Shown here piece by piece: positions 36,007 through 43,000 of a DNA stretch of 64,000 nucleotides; the stretch's first letter is position 1; each line of letters starts with the position of its first letter. The notes below the pieces were generated by a model that saw nothing but the letters and a program-made list of their open reading frames with translations, made no database searches and was not told the origin of the DNA. The stretch is from Alicyclobacillus sp. ALC3. Its GTDB lineage: Bacteria; Bacillota; Bacilli; Alicyclobacillales; Alicyclobacillaceae. The translations under genes and the position numbers were made by a program. Location: assembly GCF_028751195.1 (NCBI RefSeq), contig NZ_CP066784.1, forward strand, positions 1,054,001 to 1,118,000, written 5' to 3'.

Positions 36007-36106
36007 GAGGAGGTATCACCCCCTGGCGATATAATTCAAGTAGCGTCCTAAAGAAGTTTCGACGGGACCTGTCCGCAAATTCACCTTCCACGATACGAAT
36101 CTGCAC
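35903..36106 (-). CDS. Possible small leader protein ahead of the recombinase
   Basis: A GTG at 36106 with AAGGGGG nine bases before opens 67 codons that overlap the recombinase start in another frame. The first 33 residues (QIRIVEGEFADRS, FFRTLLELYRQG) lie outside the recombinase gene and read like protein; the remainder is an out-of-frame reading of the recombinase. It could serve translational coupling. Doubtful as a real product. Confidence 0.3.
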   Translation of the reverse strand: MQIRIVEGEFADRSRRNFFRTLLELYRQGVIPPHDSSLRAGVDRGAGEARIQLGGPAPGMQEEGRDR

Positions 36107-36201
36107 CGCGTGTCGCCCCCTTAGGGAACTCTACGCAGTAAAGGAATTGTCCTAGTCGAGGCTACGGCAATTTTTCACGCATCCCGTTAGACGCTAGGAT
36201 A

Positions 36202-36209
36202 GAGATTCT
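36202..36209 (+). other. Right attachment site of element 1 (in sigK)
   Basis: GAGATTCT, followed by GATG, differs from the left copy at 12893-12900 in one base. To its right the sigK frame resumes; to its left is recombinase upstream sequence. Confidence 0.7.
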
Positions 36210-36318
36210 GATGCAACTGCGCGCGCAAAAGAAGACACGCAAGGACGTGTCGTTGTACAGCCCGATTGGCACAGATAAGGAAGGCAACGAGATTACATTG
36301 AGTAATATGACGTCGTGA
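36202..36318 (+). pseudogene. sigK: Middle fragment of sigK, interrupted again
   Basis: From 36202 the codons give [20 protein letters not shown] then [13 protein letters not shown], the segment that directly follows the N-terminal fragment in sigma-K proteins. The match ends near 36294 after E-I-T-L; SNMTS and a stop follow instead of the expected I-D-I-L. Only about 30 codons of sigK are therefore present here. Sigma regions 3 and 4 (for example the D-D-R-E-K-E-V block) are not found anywhere in the window. Either a second element interrupts the gene here or the gene was truncated. Confidence 0.9.
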
Positions 36319-36322
36319 CAAA

Positions 36323-36342
36323 GCCCTCGCATCAGCGAGGGC
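36323..36342 (-). terminator. Hairpin after the DUF932 gene
   Basis: GCCCTCGC (36323-36330) and GCGAGGGC (36335-36342) form a perfect 8-bp stem with loop ATCA. On the minus strand it follows the DUF932 stop and precedes CTTTG. A near copy occurs at 37515-37536. Confidence 0.65.
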
Positions 36343-36366
36343 CATCTCCATCTAGTTTTGTATCAA

Positions 36367-37305
36367 TTAAGCGATGTTTCTGAGCAGCGCCGTCGCTTCG
36401 TCGAATAAATTATCGCCGCGGATTATCGACGAGAAGCGATTCTCCGTGAATGTATCGGTATTCCGAGTGGGTTCAGCGTGACCGACGAAGTCAGCCACTG
36501 CATTCAGGAAGCCCCAGCCGGTCCCACGGAACTGTTTGATGTCCTCCGCCTTGTAAGCTTGCAGAATCCCCTGCTGTTTCAACTTCGCTGTGCTCTTCGC
36601 ACGCTCTGTTGCCTTCTCATCAATTGGAATCAAATTGTTGACGAGTTCGCGCACCTTGAATTCGGTCAGTTTCACGTCTGCCATCAGATTGGCATTTTCG
36701 TTCAGCGCATCGAGATATTCATCGGCGAGCAATAATGTTCGCTGTGCCTCGACCAATTTGCGTGACACATCGCCCACATGGAAGGTCGACCACTGGCGCT
36801 TTGCGGAGTCGAGCGCCATGTTCAACGTGTTGTTGCAAACCACGCGAACCGGGGTCATCAGGACACGCACGGCGCCGCTGCCATCGTGCGTGTTGGTAAA
36901 GCAGATGTATGGGTCGACTTTATCACCCATGATGTCATATTCGCGGTTCATTCTGGCGAGCATCCAAACTTTACGGCCGCCTTTCAAACTTCCTGCCGTT
37001 TCGTACCGAACATCACCGTTACCGACGAGTGCATCCGTGAACGCGAATGCTTCCGCGTTTTGCACGATGGTGTACCGACTGGACACAACACCAAGAACCG
37101 AACAATCGTTGTTTCTGACGTTGGCGAAATGCCCCTCAATCGCATTCGTGCTGTCGCCCAGGTAAATCGGTTCTTGAACCACATCCCAATCAAGCCCTGC
37201 TTCTTGAATTGCAACTAATGAGTTCGGCGCATTCTCAATTACCTTTCCGAGTCCATGCCAAGGCGTTTCCCGTACTGAAAACATTGTTTCGACCATGTGT
37301 GCCAT
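36367..37305 (-). CDS. DUF932 phage/plasmid-like protein
   Basis: A 312-residue protein of the DUF932 family found in phages and plasmids, function unknown. Characteristic parts are MAHMVETMFSVRETPWHGLG at the start, SSRYTIVQNAEAFAFTDALV, then VRVVCNNTLNMAL and a C-terminal GTGWGFLNAVADFVGH. The start at 37305 reproduces the family N terminus with AAGGG nine bases ahead; a longer frame to 37398 does not. It is the first gene inside the second element. Confidence 0.88.
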   Translation of the reverse strand: MAHMVETMFSVRETPWHGLGKVIENAPNSLVAIQEAGLDWDVVQEPIYLGDSTNAIEGHFANVRNNDCSVLGVVSSRYTIVQNAEAFAFTDALVGNGDVRYETAGSLKGGRKVWMLARMNREYDIMGDKVDPYICFTNTHDGSGAVRVLMTPVRVVCNNTLNMALDSAKRQWSTFHVGDVSRKLVEAQRTLLLADEYLDALNENANLMADVKLTEFKVRELVNNLIPIDEKATERAKSTAKLKQQGILQAYKAEDIKQFRGTGWGFLNAVADFVGHAEPTRNTDTFTENRFSSIIRGDNLFDEATALLRNIA

Positions 37306-37514
37306 TCCCATTCGCCCTTTCAGTAGATAAGTGTCCTTGGAACCATTACTTGAGGCCGCCGATGATTTGAAACGCTGCGCCGTACCCGATGTCCACAATC
37401 CGCATGCGACGTCTGAATGACATTACTATCACTTCCTTTGTTTACTGTTTATGTATATATATTAAGATCACCGCTATGTACCGTCAACTAGATATTGGTA
37501 TTTATCCGAAATGG

Positions 37515-37536
37515 AAAACCCCCGCATCAGCGAGGG
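37515..37536 (-). terminator. Terminator of the second ger operon
   Basis: In minus-strand RNA, CCCUCGC pairs with GCGGGGG (one U-G wobble) around UGAU and is followed by UUUU. It begins 18 bases after the gerB stop. The loop and stem match the hairpin at 36323-36342. Confidence 0.75.
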
Positions 37537-37553
37537 CGGATCCGGCGTCAACG

Positions 37554-38669
37554 TCACCTTTTCGCAGAATGACTGAACTGACGACGCAGAAACGCAATCA
37601 TCCACAGAACGAGTGGTATTCCAAAAATCAACACCGGGAGTACAAACGACTCAACAAATTTCTTCGGGTACTCGATGGTTGATTCCGTGATATCCTTCGG
37701 AATCATGGCGATGATGACCGTTATCCCACCAATCCAGAGCAGAGGCGAGTGCCATCTTTTCAAATTTAACAATGCCGCGGTTCCAGAGACAGCTAAGAAC
37801 ATGAACAGTGCAACTCGTACAAACGCTGTAAGAAACCAGATTACCATGACGAAGGCATCGATGTTCTGGATGATCTCGGAAACTGATATATACTGGACCA
37901 TGTCAAAGACAGGATTCCACATCTTCGCACCGAGGTCCGCCCCAAACGTGGCAATCGAGAACATGCCACTGATGACGACAAACAGACTGGCGAATGCAGT
38001 CCCAAAAACAGCCTGCCTCACATTTTGACGCTGATTCTTAACAAATCGAAAAACCATCGTGAGGAATGAGGTTTGTGCCAGAAAGGACACCGATGGAATT
38101 GCGCCATATAGGAGTCCGTACGGGCCTGAGTTGACGTAGACCGGAAGGAGTCGACTCCAAGTTACGTTCGGGAGGTCTAACAGGAATACTCCTAATGCGA
38201 CGAAGATGACCGCCGGACCAATGACCTCTGTAAATCTACCCAATGACTGTAGACCGTTTTTATACAGCAGATACACCGAGACCAAGGCCATGGAGACAAT
38301 GAAGACCCAACTTGGGGTGCGATGAAATTGCGCAGTGATGAAAATGTCCGTGATTTGCCGCATTGCCATGGCTGTGACAACGACCCAGTTAATTACATAC
38401 ACCGTGCCGATAGCTTTCCCTATAATAGTCCCCGTGAGGTCGCAAATGTACTCTATAAAAACCTTGTCTGGATAATAGCGACTTAACCGAATTCCAATCC
38501 AAGTGGCAAACACGCTGAGAATTCCGCTCACAAGCAGAGAGAGCCATGCATCGTTCCTGACTCGTTCAATTGTTGGGGAGATCGTAAGAAACGCCGCCAT
38601 GCCAAGGTCAAACATGCTTGAAATCCAGAATAATTGCCCTCCTGAGATCACCATTGTCCCTGGCTTCAT
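37554..38669 (-). CDS. GerAB-type germinant receptor B subunit (second operon)
   Basis: A 371-residue ten-helix protein of the GerAB/APC-like family. It opens with SGGQLFWISSMFDLGMAAFL and has PKKFVESFVLPVLIFGIPLV near the C terminus. It would bind germinant in the spore inner membrane. The frame is intact although its partner gerA is deleted. GGTGAGG lies just before the ATG, within three bases of the gerC stop, so translation is coupled. Differs clearly from the B subunit at 28.6 kb. Confidence 0.87.
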   Translation of the reverse strand: MKPGTMVISGGQLFWISSMFDLGMAAFLTISPTIERVRNDAWLSLLVSGILSVFATWIGIRLSRYYPDKVFIEYICDLTGTIIGKAIGTVYVINWVVVTAMAMRQITDIFITAQFHRTPSWVFIVSMALVSVYLLYKNGLQSLGRFTEVIGPAVIFVALGVFLLDLPNVTWSRLLPVYVNSGPYGLLYGAIPSVSFLAQTSFLTMVFRFVKNQRQNVRQAVFGTAFASLFVVISGMFSIATFGADLGAKMWNPVFDMVQYISVSEIIQNIDAFVMVIWFLTAFVRVALFMFLAVSGTAALLNLKRWHSPLLWIGGITVIIAMIPKDITESTIEYPKKFVESFVLPVLIFGIPLVLWMIAFLRRQFSHSAKR

Positions 38670-38672
38670 GCC

Positions 38673-39863
38673 TCACCAACTTCCATAGCCTTGTGACAAC
38701 TTACTAGAAACGGGGTTCTTCGACGTCAGGCCCACCGTTTGGATTTTCAGTCGTGTGGCGACATTGAAGGGTGCTTCAGGAAACAGTTCATTCCAGTGAA
38801 GTTTCATCATCTTCCACTGCTTAGGTTGTTGTCTGGCCAAAGCCTGATCAAATCCAAAGATATCGGCCTTGTACTGCTTCTGAACCTTGGCAATCAGTTG
38901 CGTGACTTCATCGTTGACCTCATGTTGCATCGCGTCGTTCAGTTGCTTCAACTGCTTAGGGTCTTTGACATTAAGGTTTGTCTGATTTTCTCTAAGTAAA
39001 CCTTGTCCGGTCAGTTCGACTTCAAAGTGCGGGTGGCCATGTTGAACAACAACGTGGACACGTCCACGGAATTGAGACAAATCCACTGTTGCATACCCTA
39101 GATGTCCAGGAATATGAAAGGTGACCTGTCGTTTGCCCAAAGCATTGACCACCCAAAGGCGATAGTTTGCATCAGAAAAATCTAAATATCCAATTAGTTT
39201 TAACTGTTTGTTGAAAATTGCTCGACCTGCGAACTCAAATGTACTACGGCTTGACTCATCTGACTCTCTAGTAATTTCTACAACCGGTAAAGTCGGGTAA
39301 CTTGTTTGGCTTGCCGCCGCAATTAAGAAGGCCCTCAAGGAATCCCCGACCGTTCCTCCCACGAATCTACGACTCTTGATAATTGTCAAACCCGGATATT
39401 GTTCCAGTGGCGCTTTTATCTCCAATGCGTCTAGGGCCTTAGCTCCACGAACGACGAAAATATCACTCCTAAGACGTACATCTGGGTTGCGTGTGTATTC
39501 GTCCATGATGCCTGTCAAACCGTGTTTTGCCGCCTCTTCCCCGATAAAAATCACACGTCGGTGACCAAGGAAGTACTGTCGGGACAGTTTTGTTTGAAGG
39601 AGTTGCCCAGCATCCACTATGTCTTTTCCTGTCGCTGAAAGGGTTAGAAAACTTTGTCGGGTAATGCTCTCTTGTTTCGACAAGTTGACAGGAATGATGA
39701 CTTGGTCGGTGAGCATCCATCGCCCATTCGCGTCAAGGTCAAGACCCGATGCCATGACCAAAGCGCGATCATTCAATTCCGTACGGTCCCAACATCCGCT
39801 CACCAGGGTACAGATTAAAATCGCACTCGCGACCACTCCTGCGAACTGTTTACGTTGTCTCAT
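38673..39863 (-). CDS. GerAC-type germinant receptor lipoprotein (second operon)
   Basis: A 396-residue lipoprotein. The signal peptide runs to the lipobox LVSGC (Cys near residue 25), followed by WDRTELNDRALVMASGLDLD as in GerC proteins. The C-terminal domain has VQKQYKADIFGFDQALARQQ, then MMKLHWNELFPEAPFNV. Unusually, no ribosome binding site precedes the ATG at 39863, and the reading frame is open upstream into the deleted gerA without a stop. It may therefore be made only as a fusion or not efficiently. Confidence 0.85.
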   Translation of the reverse strand: MRQRKQFAGVVASAILICTLVSGCWDRTELNDRALVMASGLDLDANGRWMLTDQVIIPVNLSKQESITRQSFLTLSATGKDIVDAGQLLQTKLSRQYFLGHRRVIFIGEEAAKHGLTGIMDEYTRNPDVRLRSDIFVVRGAKALDALEIKAPLEQYPGLTIIKSRRFVGGTVGDSLRAFLIAAASQTSYPTLPVVEITRESDESSRSTFEFAGRAIFNKQLKLIGYLDFSDANYRLWVVNALGKRQVTFHIPGHLGYATVDLSQFRGRVHVVVQHGHPHFEVELTGQGLLRENQTNLNVKDPKQLKQLNDAMQHEVNDEVTQLIAKVQKQYKADIFGFDQALARQQPKQWKMMKLHWNELFPEAPFNVATRLKIQTVGLTSKNPVSSKLSQGYGSW

Positions 39864-40355
39864 GAGCGATACAACCGTGACGAATGCTGACGAGCGGAAC
39901 TGGGCTGATCCATATGGGATTGCGGTCGGTCCGACAGGTACTTGCGAGGCACCCGTGTGAAAATTGTCACGTAATTGTTTGAGGTTTCTCGGAGCAACGG
40001 GGGACATATGCGGCACACCAAACGACTCCAGATTCACTTGGTGAATCAGTATCACTATGAAACTAATGGTCAGGCCATAGAGCCCAACGATTGCCGATAG
40101 CAGCAAAACAAAAAATCGCAAGAGACGGTACGAAAACCTAAAATTGTACCGAGGAATGGTGAACGACGTGCGACCCCGTTCAACTCCAAACCGTCGGAAA
40201 CACACATCAGACGAGTTCTGCAACTCAGCACGAAGTTTATGCTCAAGCACCTGAGTATCTTCGTCTATATCACCATGAACAAGACCTTCGTTTGAGACAC
40301 TTGACCGATGAAGTTCGTTCCGTTTGGGCAGGACTCGAGGCGTCAGCTTCTTCAT
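39864..40355 (-). pseudogene. gerA with internal deletion, reading through into gerC
   Basis: GAGGAG precedes the ATG at 40355. The first 60 residues are a GerA N terminus (LEHKLRAELQNSSDVCFRRF). Near 40170 it jumps to a GerA C terminus (FTIPRYNFRFSYRLLR, a membrane helix, then HQVNLESFGVPH). About 370-380 residues, including the ligand-domain core and most membrane helices, are missing compared with the 548-residue copy at 30.9 kb. The deletion keeps the frame and the gerA stop is lost, so the frame continues into gerC. Confidence 0.85.
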
Positions 40356-40530
40356 GGTGTCACTCCTCGTGCAACAGCCGAATCGATGTGACTGTATCTT
40401 GTCCAATTGTTCGTTTGGCATGTGTGCAAAGGTAAGTTTGTTGCTTCGAGAGGCCAAAGTCACAGCGCCGTGCCATAACGTGAACTTCACTTGTATTCTG
40501 AATGCACGATGACAAAAGGAGAGATAAAAG

Positions 40531-40986
40531 ATGTCGCAAGTCGGTGGAGAGAAGGTTGTGCCTAACGGGCTCGAGGCCATTCAGTACTCAATCGATTTCG
40601 TAACAGCCATCCTCTTGCTGACTGGCCGTATCACCACGACGGGTATTTTTGTCGTTCCGGAAGGTTTCTATCTATCCGCGACCGGACCCATTTTGGGAGG
40701 GACCGTTTCACGAGGCAAGACACAAGCACTCTCCTACGCCTTTGGTATGATCAATGTATTATCCGCGCTCTTACTGATACTCAATGTCATTCGTGTCACC
40801 GGGCCATACATCACTAGCAGACGGGCGTTCATCGTATTCTCCGGGGAACTCTTCGGCATCAAGGAAATTGCCGGAGTTGTACGAATGAAGGACATGAACC
40901 ACAGTACGGCAGCACAGTTGGGCCGGTACATTCGCACGCAAGCCCTGTCTATTACCGATCAAAATAATGACCACGAGAGAAGGTAG
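40531..40986 (+). CDS. Small membrane protein, unknown
   Basis: A 151-residue protein with AAAGGAGAG ahead of the ATG. Hydrophobic segments lie around residues 15-35 and 70-95 (LLTGRITTTGIFVVPEG, MINVLSALLLILNVI). The C terminus is hydrophilic with KEIAGVVRMKDMNHSTAAQL. No family is recognised. It is divergent from the ger operon, and a 40-residue membrane peptide gene follows after six bases. A spore membrane role is only suggested by location. Confidence 0.65.
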   Translation: MSQVGGEKVVPNGLEAIQYSIDFVTAILLLTGRITTTGIFVVPEGFYLSATGPILGGTVSRGKTQALSYAFGMINVLSALLLILNVIRVTGPYITSRRAFIVFSGELFGIKEIAGVVRMKDMNHSTAAQLGRYIRTQALSITDQNNDHERR

Positions 40987-40992
40987 AACACT

Positions 40993-41115
40993 ATGGAAAA
41001 AGCTACCGAGTCTTTCAAACTAGGTGTTCGATTCTACGCTATTGCGTTTCTGGTCGTGTTTTATTATTTCTTTACACAGCCCGTCAATCGGACATCTTCT
41101 GTCGAGCAAGAGTGA
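40993..41115 (+). CDS. 40-residue single-helix membrane peptide
   Basis: MEKATESFKLGVRFYAIAF is followed by LVVFYYFFTQPV and a short polar tail ending in VEQE. One transmembrane helix is predicted (about 12-30). AGAAGG lies about 10 bases before the ATG. It is probably co-translated with the preceding gene, six bases away. Function unknown. Confidence 0.6.
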   Translation: MEKATESFKLGVRFYAIAFLVVFYYFFTQPVNRTSSVEQE

Positions 41116-41129
41116 CAACACACCAAAAA

Positions 41130-41340
41130 CCAAGTTGCCGCGGTGTCGGCCACCAGGATCGCGCTCTTGATTTCCTTCTGCGTGACCTTCACACCGAGGT
41201 CCTGCGCCGCGAGTTGCCCGAGTGTGCTGTGCTCGTAATGCGTTGCCATGCGTCAGGCTGCATCTTCAGGTAAGATTCAACCGCAGCGGCAGCTCCGTCC
41301 GAGAGATGAGTGCCTGTCGACGCGATTGTGGGCACCGGTG
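41130..41340 (-). pseudogene. Remnants of phage lysis genes
   Basis: The 41167-41249 part encodes a fragment (LAAQDLGVKVTQKEIKSAI) related to the C-terminal holin-like protein segment seen again at 42.4 kb. Around 41283-41335 the sequence resembles the 3' end of the lysin gene at 45.24 kb, sharing GACGCGATTGTGGGC. Neither has a complete frame. The order matches the intact lysis cassette, suggesting a decayed duplicate. Confidence 0.55.
41167..41209. repeat. 43-bp direct repeat, copy 1
   Basis: Identical over 43 bases to 42420-42462. Both copies lie within holin-like gene remnants. They could mark a duplication endpoint or recombine with each other. Confidence 0.85.
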
Positions 41341-41345
41341 GAGTA

Positions 41346-42222
41346 CATTCAAATTACGAAGTCACAATTCACTATGCGGGATAGTGTGGTCTGTTTCTCG
41401 TCGCATTGACAGTATTCTACCAGGAGACTTTGCATTTCGACTAGTTTTCGATCCTGGTGTTGGGGCTACCGAACAACTTAATCGGCAGTTTGCTTTCGAC
41501 TATTGGGAGAAACTCCTGCGGGGTTCGTTCTACGTTCGGGACTCTTCGAACTCAACTCAACATAAGGGCATTCGCAGATTGAATTGCACATCCCAAGAGG
41601 ATAATCCACGTCGCCGACTCTTCGATACCCTGTTGTAAAGTGCCAGTTACACTCCGAGGCTTGCACAAGCTTAGAACGAAACAAGCACCAGACCTGGTCT
41701 GTTGCCATAGAATCCCCCCACCCCGATATAATTTTGTAAATGGTATATTTATCTATATATTCATAATGATACAGCACAATTAGCGTGTCTATAGGACTTT
41801 TGTCCTAATTTGACCTGTCGTCCATCGATTGTCTCGACTCATCTGCATGAATTTTACAAACTCCATACGGAATGATTGCCTCTCTCGCAACATGATAAAC
41901 GGTCAAAAATATTTTGCACGCTTCACTTCTAGGACAAATGTGCCCAGCCACGCAAAAGAATGTTGGACTACTCCCAGCTACGTATCTGTAGTCATCCACG
42001 AACCATAGTCACTCCTACCACACTCAACAATTTCAGGACTATTCTACATTAAGTCGATGTGTTTTTGCTTGATCACGGGAACGTTTATGGGAATTCGGAT
42101 GGACTGTTCCATAGGTAAGCCCGTTATCCGCCTGTCAATTCTCAGTTTTGGGCCCTGAATCGTGTTCGAACGGGATAGGAAGGGTTGTAGTCGATACGCA
42201 CAAGCCCACCAATAAAATCATT
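41346..42222. other. AT-rich intergenic stretch, no gene recognised
   Basis: Nearly 900 bases without a convincing frame or ribosome binding site on either strand. It separates two sets of lysis-gene remnants and is probably decayed phage DNA. Confidence 0.4.
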
Positions 42223-42251
42223 GACCCTCGGGTGTGACCGACCCGAGGGTC
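42223..42251. terminator. Terminator-like hairpin
   Basis: GACCCTCGGGT (42223-42233) pairs with ACCCGAGGGTC (42241-42251) around a 7-base loop. It lies at the 3' side of the minus-strand holin-like remnant and was probably its terminator. Confidence 0.65.
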
Positions 42252-42299
42252 TTTGCCGTGTACATAGCCGCGTGTGAAGCGCTCACCTCCCTTCCGTGT

Positions 42300-42510
42300 T
42301 AGGCTGTCGTTGTTTTGGCAGTTGCGTTCGGAAGCTCGCTGGCAAACTTCGCCGCCGCCGCGATGACCGGAACTTACGGGATCGCCTGCGCTACCGCATC
42401 GGCTGTTTGCAACGCGTCTTTGATTTCCTTCTGCGTGACCTTCACACCGAGGTCCTGCGCCGTCGTCGCGATGTGCGACGTGATGGCATTGACCTCGGAT
42501 GCTCCATGTA
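42300..42510 (-). pseudogene. Holin-like gene remnant
   Basis: Minus-strand codons give IATTAQDLGVKVTQKEIKDA, LQTADAVAQAIP, a stop codon, then VPVIAAAAKFASELPNATAK. The pattern parallels the C terminus of the intact protein at 44695-45222 (VGITVTSAQVTAVVQ and so on). The internal stop and missing N terminus mark it as dead. It contains copy 2 of the 43-bp repeat (42420-42462). Confidence 0.65.
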
Positions 42511-42600
42511 AGTGGGTCAACGCCCACTGTTCGCCGTCAGTGGGCTCTCACTTGACTCGAGGTGCCGTTGCACGTTTAGTGAAGACGTCCTCGGCTTCAG

Positions 42601-42825
42601 TTATAGCTTCTTACCAGGACGTGTTCGCAGTCTCCGTCCTCGTTGCAACGTCGAGAGCGCGACGAAAATTGTCCAAATGAGCAACCATTGCCAATTCGAC
42701 CACACCATCATGGCCACTCCAACGTTGAACATCCCGAGGGCGACACCACGATTGCCCTTTGACCAAATCATTGCCGGCATGCCGATCATCAGGAATGCGC
42801 CTAGTAGTCCCACAGCAAAACGCAT
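42601..42825 (-). CDS. Small membrane protein, unknown
   Basis: About 74 residues with two or three hydrophobic helices (FAVGLLGAFLMIGMPAMIW, GMFNVGVAMMVW, WQWLLIWTIFVAL) and a very basic C-terminal tail (QRGRRLRTRPGKK). The ATG at 42825 has only GGCGGTG nearby; an ATG at 42846 is possible. No family recognised; it might be a phage holin-like or host protein. Confidence 0.45.
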   Translation of the reverse strand: MRFAVGLLGAFLMIGMPAMIWSKGNRGVALGMFNVGVAMMVWSNWQWLLIWTIFVALSTLQRGRRLRTRPGKKL

Positions 42826-43000
42826 GCACACACCGCCATTCCACAAGCTTTGATAAGAGGAACATCTTAGCTCAGTTGCCTGTCATTTATCGACCAATTT
42901 TCTCACGGCAAAAACTTTAGTCTGCGCATTATGACCAGAATCCTGTCCACGAATATGCTAGAATTTTGTCGAAAGTTGTTACATCGAAAGGAGGGTACAC

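Larger units (their letters stand above)
12896..36206. mobile_element. Skin-type sigK intervening element 1 (about 23.3 kb)
   Basis: Bounded by the two halves of a sigK coding sequence that rejoin in frame at a short shared core (GAGAT-y-CT). The right end carries a SpoIVCA-like large serine recombinase, transcribed away from the right attachment site about 200 bases from it. The cargo is metabolic, transport and spore-related genes; no phage structural genes are seen. It is more AT-rich than the flanking chromosome. By analogy with B. subtilis skin, it should be excised in the mother cell during sporulation; that is inference from family knowledge. Confidence 0.8.

Noticed and set aside
36323-37536. 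The two similar GCCCTCGC-loop-GCGAGGGC hairpins as element ends or CRISPR-like repeats
   Set aside because: Only two copies, each just after a minus-strand stop codon, so terminators are the simpler explanation.
40356-40580. N-terminal 75 residues of the long gerA-gerC frame
   Set aside because: No ribosome binding site; the GerA-like start with GAGGAG is at 40355, and the extra part overlaps the divergent gene's promoter.
41222-41638. Plus-strand frame of 138 codons
   Set aside because: Composition and lack of a binding site suggest chance; part of it lies over lysis-gene remnants on the opposite strand.
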